DNA from: Leucocoprinus leucothites
Lineage: Eukaryota; Basidiomycota; Agaricomycetes; Agaricales; Agaricaceae
Direction: 5' to 3'
Length of the DNA: 64,000 bases
Assembly: GCA_013368445.1 (NCBI GenBank)
Contig: JAACJO010000007.1
Location: forward strand, 1-64,000
Part shown: piece after piece, positions 24,062 to 34,225 of the stretch
Layout: each line of letters begins with the position of its first letter
Numbering within the stretch: the first letter of the stretch is position 1
Notes under the pieces: model-generated
Database searches by the model: none
What the model was told of the DNA's origin: nothing
What the model saw: the letters and a program-made list of their open reading frames with translations, nothing else
Program-made: the position numbers and the translations under genes

Positions 24062-24723
24062 TGTTATGTATATTGATTATATCTAGCATTTGTTCCATCT
24101 ATAATACGAAGTCGATATTAGCTTTACTTAAGTAATATCGCAATTATGTTTCCTCTTATTTGTTCTTGAATTTTCTCGTTTGTTTTGACTCGTTTACTTT
24201 GTCTGATTATGACTCGTTATGACTTGTTTGGTCTTGTTTGTATTTTGATGACATGTGATTGTTAAATATAGCTGCGCTATATTTGGACTTACCTTGTGAT
24301 CGATCAGATGATCAAAGAAGAACTTCTTTAGAAGAACTTCTAAAGCTTCTTTGACAGATCGCGTCTTATATAGTTTAATTAGCATTAAGGAAGCTATATG
24401 CTTCTCTTCTTTCATTAGAAGCCCTTAGCCCTAGTTAATAATAGATACCGACTTGTATCGTATATAAGTCGTTGACATCTACCAAGGAGAAACATCGTTT
24501 CTACTTGGTTAGGTGGAGACTCAATACGAGCCTTTATCTATACAAAGTCGAATTGAACTTAAGCTCTAAGATCTCAATTACTAAAGTCTTAACTCTATAA
24601 TCGCCGTATTATAACTCTGACTTAGTAAACGACTTTGTCGCTTACCGAGAAGGAGTCCCCTTTGATAAGATCAACTCGATACTTATCGCGCCAGCTTAGG
24701 ACCGGGCCGGCGTCACTATAACA
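24062..24723. mobile_element. Solo LTR (662 bp) with 5-bp target duplication
   Basis: Starts TGTTATG and ends TATAACA, so its termini are inverted repeats with the canonical TG...CA. It is flanked on both sides by CTCTG (24057-24061 and 24724-24728). Comparison with the same region upstream of copies F and H shows the uninterrupted site, with one CTCTG-like word. AT-rich, no ORF, and no internal retroelement region, so it is a solo LTR left by LTR-LTR recombination. Confidence 0.85.
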
Positions 24724-24756
24724 CTCTGCATCAATGGTTACCCAGTCTCCATCCCC

Positions 24757-25367
24757 ATGCCACCAAGAATAATGCTCATGGGTAGTCTCGTGCAGTCAGA
24801 CTCAGCCAGTGTGTTCTCGCATCATTTCTCCTCCTACATCTGCCAGTCTACATCCCCTCCACACGCAATACCTGGGCACTCAGCTCACAAGTTTTTTGCC
24901 AAACACTTTGGGCATCACAACCAGGCTGCAAGTTCCACCCATTGCATTGAAGTTCCTGCTCTTCGACCTATACCCCCTCCACAGCTTCTTCAGCCTGCCA
25001 CCCTCCCACTTTCCACAGCCCCTACTTCTACTCCTGCTCCTATTTTGTCTCCTGTTATCCTTCCACCTGCCGTTTCTTCACCACCTCAGCATGTCCATGC
25101 ACATGAAATGTTCCGCAATGTACACCATCTTGTTTTCTATGGCCCACAATTCCATGAATCCTCCCCTGGGGGCTCTGGTGAGCTTCACAGTGCCCTTGAG
25201 CTAGACTGCTGATCTCATGTAACAAGTAGGCATTGAACGACTCCTCAAACACTCAATGCCTGATGCATTCTACAACTCCAGTGCTCGCTACCCACCCCCA
25301 AAATGTCATCTTGGTATGCGAAAGGACTACATAGCCCTCGTCACCGACTGGGCATTAGGAGTCTCAG
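24757..25367 (+). pseudogene. NACHT copy C: N-terminal fragment cut by an LTR
   Basis: Exon 1 runs to 25177 with the long N terminus, but the usual ATG is ATA (near 24867). An in-frame ATG exists at 24757. The motif before the intron reads HHLVFYGPQFHESSP. Exon 2 starts at 25230 (GIERLLKHSMPDAFYNSSAR) and is interrupted after DWALGVS at 25367 by an LTR, before the Walker A motif. The rest of the gene is not found on the other side of the transposon block, so it is lost. CpG sites conserved in other copies are often TpG or CpA here. Confidence 0.8.
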
Positions 25368-25925
25368 TGTTAAGCATGCAAACGCTACGGGTGGGGAGCC
25401 GACGTCTAGGACAGGATGGACAGAGGTGGGACAGAGGTAAAGCAGCAACTGATTGTCAGACGTGGAAGCGGGTCGTGGCCTCAACTTATGTGTTGTGCCA
25501 ACTACTGATGCTTGACCCAGATTTCAGACAAGATAAGAGAGCAGAGGACAAACAGAGAGCAGAGGAAAGTAGCATATCGCTAAGTTGATTATCAGACTGA
25601 GGAATCCAAATACAAAGTCGTGGTACTTATATATGATGTGGAATATAGGATCAGATAAGGAAAACAAGCAAAGTAGTAAACAGAGAAATAATCAAAGTGG
25701 ATTCCGCAAATTTTACAAGGCTAGAAGATATAAAATTTACTATTAAACGGTTGTCAGAAAATTTTGATAAGGCGGTATGAATTAATAAGATGGAAGATGT
25801 TAGAATAAGTCCGAAGGCGAAAGACCGATAAAAACCAATGTAACTGAAATGTGAAAACAGATAGGAGTTCATGAAAATATACCAAGTCCGAACCATGAGC
25901 CGGTATTGAGGCTCGGCTTGTGACA
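25368..25925 (-). mobile_element. LTR of a gypsy-type element (558 bp), probably 3' LTR
   Basis: Bounded by TGTTAAGC and TTGTGACA on the plus strand. Next to the right end, the minus strand reads AAGGGGGGAATAC directly before TGTCACAAG, a good polypurine tract. The element is therefore most likely on the minus strand with this as its 3' LTR. The left flank is NACHT exon 2 (GTCTCAG). No second copy of this LTR is present in the window and no target duplication can be paired, so the other end has been lost by rearrangement. Confidence 0.62.
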
Positions 25926-26054
25926 GTATTCCCCCCTTAGGGCTAAGCCCTTGAAGCCACGTGACTTGATCGTGGGAACCAATTCAAACTCTGTATAAAT
26001 TCTGCTCTGAGGAAAAAATTAAGCTTTCTCACAACTTAATCCTCTAATACTACC

Positions 26055-27126
26055 ATGGCGCCTACTTCCACCACCCAAGGTTCCGACCTGATATCGGACA
26101 CCAACCTCGAGGAGGAACTTCGCAAGATGGAGGAAGAGGACGCTCGTCAAGCGGCCGAGGAGGAGGATCGCAAACGGAGGGAGGCTGAGGAAGCCGCAAA
26201 AAAGAAACGAGCAGAGGAAGAGCGGCAGCTGAGGAAGGAAGAGTTGAGGAAGAAAATGGTCGAGAAGAAGCGTCGAGAGGCGGAAGAGACAGAGAGGAAG
26301 AGTAAAGAGGCTGAAGATGCTGCACGGCTGCAAAGGGAGAAGGAGGAGGCTGAGCTTGCAGAGTGGATTCGGTTAGAGGCCGAAAAGAAGGAAAAGGAAA
26401 GACAGGAGAAAGAGAAGGGGAAAGGGAAGAGAACAGCGATGGAGGTGGAAGTGGAGATAATGGAGAGTCTGGTGAAGAAGAAGAAAACAACGGAGAATGC
26501 GAAGGCAGGAAACGGGGTTCGAAAACCTCGTGCAAAACCGACGAGTGGGCCGGCTGAGACAGCCAGGCTAATTCAATGGAGTGCGGCTGCTGGCCCCTCC
26601 AAGTACCAACTCACGGAGTTGGATGATCAAGACAATGACCCGCTGTGGACACCCGGCTCCGGTTTGGCCGGGGATGGAAGAGATGAAACCACCGCCCTAC
26701 GAAAACGCGGAAACTATGATGCCAAGGGAGGAAAGATAAAGATGGGCAGAAATAATGAGTGTGGGTGGTGCTTGCGTTTGGGCAAGAATTGCACCGAGCA
26801 AAGCGACACATGAGTGACTCCCAATTTCTGGACTTGGCCGAGCAACTGACAACATCCACAGGGGCAAGTACATGTGCGAACCATGCCATACTTCAAAGCA
26901 GAAGTGTGCGGTTCCGACAGAGGCTGACAAACAGCCTCATGAGCAAATGTACAAGCTCATCGTCGAGCAGAGGAAGACCCACGCTGTTCAATCGGCCATT
27001 CTCAAGGAGCTGAAGGGGATCCGGGCCGAGTTGGGAACTCGGCACTTGGCAATGGTGTTGAGTATCTGGTCCCAGACAAAGGTCGTGGACGGGTTGGCCA
27101 AGGACTTTGAAGAGTTCTACAACTAG
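26055..27126 (+). CDS. Coiled-coil, cysteine-pair protein, probably transposon-associated
   Basis: The ORF 26055-26813 encodes MAPTSTTQGSDL followed by about 130 residues of Glu/Lys/Arg-rich heptads, a long charged coiled coil. A basic stretch and CGWCLRLGKNC follow. A second frame (26872-27126) continues with MCEPCHTSKQKCAVP and a helical tail ending KDFEEFYN. Together the Cys residues make two C-x2-C..C clusters resembling zinc-binding nucleic-acid proteins. A short intron or a frame break must lie between the two parts at 26.81-26.87 kb; an AG acceptor is visible before GGGCAAG. The gene sits between an LTR and a Tc1 element and opposes the inferred direction of that LTR. Related ORFs in agarics are commonly linked to retroelements, but I do not know the function. 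Confidence 0.5.
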
Positions 27127-27311
27127 CTTGTCCTTGATGACAAGGTGATGGACGATGAGGCGCATGAGAAGGCACGGGCGGAGTTGGATGCCAGGTTGGC
27201 CGCTAAGAAGAAGACCGTGCCAGAGACATCGGATGCTGGGTCTGGGAATGAGGGAGAGGATGGAGAGGAGGAGAATGAGGGAGAGAAGGAGGATGAGAGT
27301 GGTAGTAAGTA

Positions 27312-27525
27312 CAGTGGCTCAAAAAACTGTCCCAATGTTTTCGCATTTTGGACATATTTGCTAATACCAGGGCAGATATATGGCCTAGCATCCTGAAAAT
27401 ATTCACACAGGTACCTTGACATATTGGGCGCATATATTCCCATGATCACATGACCTTGTCCATCAATGAATTAATAATGAATTATCGAAAATATCTACTC
27501 ATTGGGACAGTTTTTTGACCCTCTG
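27312..27525 (+). repeat. Tc1 left terminal inverted repeat (214 bp)
   Basis: Begins CAGTGGCTCAAAAAACTGTC and ends with GACAGTTTTTTGACCCTCTG, so the repeat arm is itself bounded by an inverted pair of about 26 bp. The matching right arm is 28691-28904. Confidence 0.9.
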
Positions 27526-27537
27526 TTATCTACCTAC

Positions 27538-28557
27538 TCAATACTTTGTATGACCTCCCCTTGCCCTGATAACTGCCTCAATCCTTCTGGGCATGCTTTC
27601 TATCAGCCTTTGGCACCTTTCTGCTGGAATCTTATTCCACTCCTCTACTAGCCTCTCCCACAATTCAAATACTCCCTTGGGTGGTCTTTCATATGCCTTC
27701 AGCTGGTCCTTCAGGTAGGTCCAGAGGTGTTCAATGGGATTTAGGTCAGGGGATTGTGCAGGCCATGGTAGAACTTGAATGTTGTTGTCCACAAACCATT
27801 GTTGTCCCAGTTTTGAGGTGTGTTTTGGGTCATTATCCTGCTGGAATATCCTCTCCTCCTCCTCCATCTCCAACTTTTCAAAGCTTTCCACCACCCCATT
27901 GTCCAAAATCTCGCAGTATTGCACTGCATCCATATTCCCTTGAACCTCTATCAGCTTTCCTACCCCATTCCACCCCATACACCCCCACACCATCATGTTA
28001 CCACCTCCTCCATGTTTGACAGTAGGGAGAGTGGTCCTATCTGACAGTGGTTCCCCCCTCTCCTTCCAGGTATACACCTTTCCATCTGACCCAATCCTGT
28101 TGATCTTTGTTTCATCTGTCCACAACACCCTCTTCCAGTCCTCCACTGTCCAATTCCTATGTTCATGTGCAAAGTCAAGGCGTTCCTCACGATGTCGCTT
28201 TTTGAGTAGAGGTCGTTTGATCTTGGTTACAGAGTGAAATCCATTATCCTGAAGGGTATTTCTGACAGTTTGGGGTGTGACAGGGTCAGACAGAGTAGAG
28301 TTAATGAAAGTTGTAGCCTGGACAGCATTGTCTAGCTTTCCAGAGGTTATTTGGTGAATTATTGCTTTTTTATCACGAGGAGAAAGCTTGGAAGGACGTC
28401 CTCCCTTGTTGTTTTCCTTGTCCCCATCAACTTCTTTCTTGATCCTCCCAACAGTAGACTTTCCTAGACCAGTTTTATGTTCAATCTGGTGCAAGGAATA
28501 GCCATCTTTGAGAAGAGAAGTGACTTGGGAGTATTGGGTAGAGGAGATAGCTTTCAT
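27538..28557 (-). CDS. Tc1-family transposase (DD34E), intact
   Basis: 339 residues, normal for the family. The N-terminal half has two helix-turn-helix units (SLHQIEHKTGLGKSTVGRIK and the GRPSKLSPRDKKAI region with a GRPS hook), which bind the inverted repeats. The catalytic core follows: first Asp in VLWTDETKIN, second Asp in QQDNDPKHTS, and Glu in SPDLNPIEHLW, with 34 residues between the last two, giving DD34E. The GGGGNMMVWG glycine-rich stretch is also present. It cuts and pastes the element into TA sites in the nucleus. The start at 28557 gives MKAISSTQYSQV just before the first HTH. No stop or catalytic change is seen, so it is predicted active. Confidence 0.95.
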   Translation of the reverse strand: MKAISSTQYSQVTSLLKDGYSLHQIEHKTGLGKSTVGRIKKEVDGDKENNKGGRPSKLSPRDKKAIIHQITSGKLDNAVQATTFINSTLSDPVTPQTVRNTLQDNGFHSVTKIKRPLLKKRHREERLDFAHEHRNWTVEDWKRVLWTDETKINRIGSDGKVYTWKERGEPLSDRTTLPTVKHGGGGNMMVWGCMGWNGVGKLIEVQGNMDAVQYCEILDNGVVESFEKLEMEEEERIFQQDNDPKHTSKLGQQWFVDNNIQVLPWPAQSPDLNPIEHLWTYLKDQLKAYERPPKGVFELWERLVEEWNKIPAERCQRLIESMPRRIEAVIRARGGHTKY

Positions 28558-28690
28558 GATGTAGTGGCAGGAAGAAAGACAGTTGTAGCCATCTCAACAT
28601 GTCAACCAAGGTCACATGATCTTGTTTATTACTCCCACGCCTGCCCTGATGCTCCCCTGGCATGTTACAAGGTAGATACTGGGAGGCTGA

Positions 28691-28904
28691 CAGGGGGTCA
28701 AAAAACTGTCCCAATGAGTAGATATTTTTGATAATTCATTATTAATTCATTGATGGACAAGGTCATGTGATCATGGGAATATATGCGCCCAATATGTCAA
28801 GGTACCTGTGTGAATATTTTCAGGATGCTAGGCCATATATCTGCCCTGGTATTAGCAAATATGTCCAAAATGCGAAAACATTGGGACAGTTTTTTGAGCC
28901 ACTG
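28691..28904 (-). repeat. Tc1 right terminal inverted repeat (214 bp)
   Basis: Reverse complement of 27312-27525. The inner edge reads CAGGGGGTCAAAAAACTGTC and the outer edge GACAGTTTTTTGAGCCACTG. Confidence 0.9.
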
Positions 28905-28906
28905 TA

Positions 28907-29198
28907 GTTAGATATCTAATAGTTCAAATCCAAACGCAATATCCATGAAACCATCATTGTCTGTTAATCAGTCCTGTTAGTCCATAGCAATCAAACAGCA
29001 AAACCGTTCCTCCTGATCCTCCTAATAACATCCATCCAACTATACTCATCCCAATCAACATCAAATCGTTCTTCTTCCACATCAAACTTCCCAACATACT
29101 CTTCCCAATCTAGAACTGCAGTCTCAGTCCTTGTGGCTGTGTCAGCATCTAGGATGATTAAGTCACAATGAGCATCAATCAGGTCGACGTTTATAACA
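28907..29198 (-). repeat. Gypsy 3' LTR, missing its outer 16 bp
   Basis: 292 bp nearly identical to 36994-37285. The outer end (positions matching 36978-36993) is absent; the Tc1 element and its TA abut the break. The C-terminal part of the element's 3' ORF (ending IRRNGFAV at 28991) reads through it. Confidence 0.85.
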
Positions 29199-29672
29199 TT
29201 ATCCCTTTTGTAGGACTTGATGTCCTCATCAACGTCCTTATCCGAATTGGGCTCAGTAATCTCCATAGGGCTCTCCTGTGATGTTGGCAATTGCAACATC
29301 ATTGTAGGGGTCCTCATACTCTTCTCCATAAGTGTCCCTATGATCATAACCTCCATCTGAGACTCGTCGAGGTCTGAGGTGGCATTGGGTATGAGGTCGA
29401 CGGCGAGGCGTTTGGTAATTTGTATGTCTGGTGTCAGGAGTCGGGTGAGCTGGAGAACGCAGCGATAGAACTCGTGTTCTACTTGCGTCTGTTGAGTCGA
29501 GTCCCATGCGGAGGAAGACTTCGTTTTTCCTTTGTTGTTGATGTCGAACAGGTTGGATCAGGCAGACTTCTTGAGTCGGAGTGCTTCGGGAAGAAGGTAC
29601 GGGGAGGTCTCTGGGTCTAAATACTTGGGATGGATGTTTGTGGGTAAGGATAGGTTTGAGCCATCGTCATTC

Positions 29673-30644
29673 TCAATCAGAGACTCCACTGATGAATGAG
29701 GAGAGGGGAAAGAGGTGTAATTGTGGGAACTTTGTGATGGCTCGTCGTTGTAAGACCTGTGCGAATTCTCGGGTGGTACATGCTCGTTGTTTGTTGAGGA
29801 AGCAGTATCTTCCGAGATGTCCAGGGGCAGAGTGTTGGCAGTAGTGGCAGATATAACGTTCACATTGGTCCACGAAATGACCATCGACCCTACAGATTGC
29901 GCAGTATTCTCTCTGTGTAGTACTTTCGGGGGTGGGAATAGAGTCAGGTTTCGTTTGTGGCAATCGTAGTCCGCAATCATCCATTTCAGTCTGTTCTGTT
30001 CTCTGAGGGGCGTCAGGTCGATCCACATCAGGAAGTTCATTGGGAACTCCATTGGTTCCATCATCGGGTCCATCTGGGTACTGGAGAGTAGGAAGTTCAG
30101 ATCCTTGTCGAGTCTCGCTAGGCTCACTTGGATCTGGAGCCTTTGGGAAAGTGTGAAGGGCTTGTTCAGCTGCTGACACGATTTTCCTAATGACAGGCAA
30201 TTTGACAGTTTGGCAAAGTGAGTTAACGTGACACTTGAAGAAATATGAGTGGTGGAGCAATGTGTGTTTAAGAAATAAGAGAGTAGTCCAGTCCTCCCTG
30301 AATAGGTTGAATTGGACAGCGTTGAGTGAATCTTCATGGAGAGTGGCCCTAGCTTCAGTGAAGGGGGCGTCGTAGAGTTGGAAGGTTCGAATGGCTCTAG
30401 TGGGGTCAGTGTAGGTTTCCTCTGGTGGGGAATCTTCTGAAATTGAGGAATAGGACTGTGCAATGGTCGTGACTGGAGGGGCAACGACATAGCTTGTTCC
30501 TGTTCTAGGCGAGGTATATGTTGGAGGGCGTGGAGATAAATGACTGGAGTTAGACATGATGTCTGATTTGCGAAGTGGTACTAGTGGTATGTTGGGTTGG
30601 TAGGTGTATGGTTCTGGGGTGGTGTTTGGAATGAGATGTTGCAT
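29673..30644 (-). CDS. Extra 3' ORF of the gypsy element, zinc-knuckle-like C terminus
   Basis: 323 residues starting 12 nt downstream of the integrase stop. Pro/Ser/Thr-rich N terminus, a central region with DAPFTEARATLHEDSLNAVQ, and a Cys/His cluster CAICRVDGHFVDQC followed by CHYCQHSAPGHLGRYC. The two C-x2-C..H..C units suggest zinc and nucleic-acid binding. It resembles neither Env nor the gag knuckle. After the stop, another frame continues with ESLIENDDGSNLSLPT (to 29558) and further acidic ORFs run to 28991 inside the LTR. The intact protein was therefore probably longer, and frame breaks have split it. Function unknown; accessory nucleocapsid-like or translation-regulating roles are only guesses. 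Confidence 0.65.
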   Translation of the reverse strand: MQHLIPNTTPEPYTYQPNIPLVPLRKSDIMSNSSHLSPRPPTYTSPRTGTSYVVAPPVTTIAQSYSSISEDSPPEETYTDPTRAIRTFQLYDAPFTEARATLHEDSLNAVQFNLFREDWTTLLFLKHTLLHHSYFFKCHVNSLCQTVKLPVIRKIVSAAEQALHTFPKAPDPSEPSETRQGSELPTLQYPDGPDDGTNGVPNELPDVDRPDAPQRTEQTEMDDCGLRLPQTKPDSIPTPESTTQREYCAICRVDGHFVDQCERYICHYCQHSAPGHLGRYCFLNKQRACTTREFAQVLQRRAITKFPQLHLFPLSSFISGVSD

Positions 30645-30656
30645 GATTCTGGTTTT

Positions 30657-33600
30657 TCAACGAAGTTTGTGATGCTGTTTATATGTGTCTAGCATCTCCT
30701 GTGCATTCTTTAGGGTGTCTGCGGGCTGCCATGTCCGTTCTGAATTAGGGTATCCTTTCCAATGGATCAGATATTCGATCTTTCCGTGATGTGTTTTGCG
30801 ATGGCAAACAACATCTTCGACTTCCCATTCTCCTTCTCCTTCTACTAGATCAGGTGGTGGGTTTTCGAAATGATTTCCGTATTCATCGTTCTCAGTTACT
30901 GGCCATAGGAGTCCTACCTGGAAGCGGGGATGAACTTTCCATGATTTGGGTAATTTTAATTCATAGTTCACAGGTCCAAGCTTCTTTGTGATTTCGAAAG
31001 GTCCTACGCGTTTTGCTGATAGTTTCCTTGATGGTGCTCGAATAGGGAGGTTGCATGAATCCAGCCAGACCTTTTGTCCTACTTCTAGTTTTGGAAGTGG
31101 ACCTTTGATACATTCGGTCATAGTTTGCCTTGCTTTCTCATGCGAATCTTGTGCGGCGATGTGGATATTCTTTATCCAGTCAATGCGGTCTTCAGTCGCC
31201 AGATTATTCATTGGTTCTTGATCAGTTGGGAAAGCTTTGAGGGGGTGGCCGTACATCAGTTCGAAGGGCGTTTGTGATCGATTTGAATGGGTTCTGGAGT
31301 TGTGTGCGAATTCAACAAGGGGTAGTTTCTTTGGCCAGTCAAGTGCATTCTTGGAACAGTAAGCAGAAAGGTACATTTCGATTTCCTGGTTGAAGCGTTT
31401 GGTGGTACTGTCGGATTGAGGGTGGTATGCAGTAGATCGTGCATGTTCTATTCCTAGCTTCTTGAACAGAGCTTGGACAGATTTAGCAACAAATCTAGGG
31501 TCTCGATCAGAGATAATTTTGTCTGGGATTCCAAAACACGAGAAGACATTTTTGATTAACAGATCAGAGATGTGATCTGCGGTGGCTTCTTTTCGTGTTG
31601 GTATTATAATTATCCCTTTTGTGAGTCCATGGTCCACTATGGACAAAATAGAATCGAATCCATCAACTTCTGGAAGATCGGTGATGAGATCCATAGCTAT
31701 TTGTGCGAACGGTCAAAGAGAATGCGGTCCTTTAATGGGTTGGAGTGGGGGCTTGAAAGGCCATCTGTTGATCTTGTGTTGTTGACAGATGGGGCATCCT
31801 TTCACGTAGTTCTTGACAAAAGCTCTCATTCCAGGCCATGTAACATATTCTTCTAGTTTATGTATGGTTTCGGTTGTACCAGGGTGTCCTGCTGCTGGGG
31901 CATCATGTACTCGTTGGAGTAAACACTTCTTGAATGTGTTGTTGGCGGAGAGCATGAAACGTCCTTTTTCGTCAATGTGAGGTGAGCCATCGGGTTTCAT
32001 TGGGAGTGATTCTTCGATTTCCGGATCGAGGATATCAACATCCATTGGTGGGAAAGATGATGTATCAAACATATGGGCAGGAATGGCTGCTTGCGGTTTT
32101 TCTTCTTCCTCGGTGACATGGTCAGGTTGGTGTGAGAGTGCATCAGCCGTGACATTTTTGATGCCGGCAATATGGCGGATCTTGACTTTATGGGCACTGA
32201 TGAGGGCGGACCATCGAATTGTCCATCGGGATAACTTTGATGGTTTAGCCCAATGGATGATATTGTCATGATCTGTCCATACGACAGTTTCGTGTGGTGA
32301 GCCATCAATATAGTGTCACCATTCTTGTAGTGCATGGATGATTGCTAGGAATTCTTGTTCAGAAGTGTGGTAACAATTTTCGGTAGGGGAAAATCCTTTT
32401 GAGTGGAAGAAACACGGGTGTATGATACCATTCGAATCCTTTTGAAGTAAAACTGCGCCTGATGCATGATTTGAAGCATTGGTTTGTATTTCAAAGAGTT
32501 TAGTTGGATCAGGGGTTATGAGAACGGGTTCTTGTAGAAATTTCTTCTTGAGAGTGTCGAAAGATGATTGAGCTTCTGAATTCCATTGAAATGGTTGATT
32601 TTTGCGAAGGAGGGCATTGAGAGGAGCTGCATAGTGGGCATAATTTCATATGAATTTTCGGTAGAAGTTGCAAAAACCAATGAATTTGCGAATATCTCGT
32701 GGGTTCTTGGGTATTGGCCAATCCACTATTCCTTTGAGTTTTATTGGGTCCATGCGTACTTCATCCAGTGAAATTATGAATCCTAGGTATGCCAATTTTT
32801 CTTTTTCGAAATCACATTTTTCTGCTTTGAGATATAGATTGTGTTTTCGGAAAATTTCAAATACTTGGCGGGTAATTTCTCGTAGTTCCTGTTTTGTTTT
32901 CGCGTGAATTAACACATTGTCCATGTATACGATAACCTTATTTTGATGAATGAGAGGAGCGAGGATGGTGTCCATCATGTTTTGGAATGTTGCTGGGCTA
33001 TTGCACATTCCAAAGAACATAACGGTGGGTTCGAATAACCCTTTATGTGTACGGAAAGCTCCTTTCCATTGATCTCCATCAAAAATGCAAATGTTGTTGT
33101 ATCCAAGTCATACGTCGAGTGCTGTGAAATATTTTGATCCTTGAAGTCGATTGAGTATTGATTGGATACTAGGGATTGGATAGGCATTTTTGATGGTATG
33201 TTCATTGAGGTATCGATAGTCTTGACATGGTCTCAAAGATCCATTTTTCTTGGATACAAAGAAGAAAGGAGAAGCCATTGGTGACTTCGACAGTCGAATG
33301 TATCCCTTTCGTAGGTTTTCTTCTAAGAATTTGTTGAGTTCAAGGGTCTCTCCATACAATAACTTGTATGAGGGAAAAGCTTTGGGCTGGAAAGATGGTT
33401 TCATCTCGATTTTGTGGTCATAGGTTCGAGATGGTGGGAATTGTTCACTTTTCTTTTTGCTGAAGAGATCGAGGAATCCGTGAAGATATTTGGGTATGAT
33501 TTTTGTGGGATCGGTTTCTTTCTTTTCTCCATGTTGTTGGGTGAATGTCTGAGAGTGTGATGTTTTGGCATTGAATTCTATGAAGTCTTTGTCTGACAGG

Positions 33601-34211
33601 TTGAATTCATCTAGTCCGATTGCATCAGGAAATGCTGAGTCTAATAAAGTAGTGAATTCTTGGTTTTCAAGGTAGGATCGCCAAGAAAGGGTCTTCTTGG
33701 TCCAATCTACGTCGGGGTTGTGTTTTGAAAACCATGGAATTCCATAGATTATTTGTGGTCATCCTAGGTTTGCGATGATCATATTGGTTTTGATTTGTTT
33801 TCCATAAACGGTAGTTTCAATTACTACGTAATCGGTGATGGATGTGTTTTCTCCAACTGATCCGTCTCCATTCCTGATGGCGAGTGGTTTTGGAAGTTTT
33901 CTTCTCAGAAGTTTCCATTCGTTTGCGAGATCTTGGTCAATAAGATCGGTTCCTGCTCCTGAATCAAGGAGTGCTAAGGTATCCACAGTTCTCTTGGGTA
34001 GGTGCACTTTGAGGGGAAGATAAAGAGTGTTGGATTGCATGGGGGTAAGGGAAACTTCATTTAAATAAGAGAGTCTGGTCGGGGTCTTTGGTCTGGGGTA
34101 ACTATTGTTCTGTAGTCCGTTCGAGAAATAAATAGGTCCATTTGAATCTGGGGTTGATGATTGAGAGGATAAATAAGAGGGTGTGCACTGTCCGGTAGAG
34201 GGTTTTGACAA
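30657..34211 (-). pseudogene. Gypsy pol: protease, RT, RNase H, integrase, chromodomain
   Basis: Domains in order: aspartic protease (ALLDSGAGTDLID, ~34.0 kb); RT (MASPFFFVSKKNGSLRPCQD, FFGMCNSPATFQNMM, catalytic box YMDN); RNase H (~32.5-32.2 kb); integrase zinc head (GHPGTTETIHKLEEY, CPICQQHK); integrase core (VDHGLTKG, ISDRDPRF, AYHPQSDSTTKRFNQ); and a C-terminal chromodomain (VEDVVCHRK, YLIHWKGYPNSERTWQPAD) that targets histone-marked chromatin. TGA stops lie at 33759-33761, 33108-33110, 32646-32648, 32316-32318 and 31713-31715, each where Arg is expected or plausible. The RT box has Asn for the second Asp, and the integrase third acidic residue is Lys. The open integrase-chromodomain part is 30657-31694. 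Confidence 0.92.
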
Positions 34212-34225
34212 ATTAGATGTGGATG

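Larger units (their letters stand above)
27312..28904 (-). mobile_element. Tc1/mariner DNA transposon, complete
   Basis: 1593 bp between TA dinucleotides at 27310-27311 and 28905-28906. It has 214-bp terminal inverted repeats and one intact transposase gene on the minus strand. The repeats match almost base for base by eye, and the transposase has no lesion, so the element is young. The flanks do not belong together: left is the coiled-coil ORF region, right is a gypsy LTR missing its outer 16 bp. Confidence 0.92.

Noticed and set aside
24062..24723. AT-rich block first considered as a non-coding RNA or promoter
   Set aside because: TG...CA ends and the exact CTCTG target duplication identify it as a solo LTR.
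26062..26535. 157-codon minus-strand ORF opposite the coiled-coil gene
   Set aside because: Pro/Ser-rich product is the complement of Glu/Arg-rich heptads, a compositional shadow.
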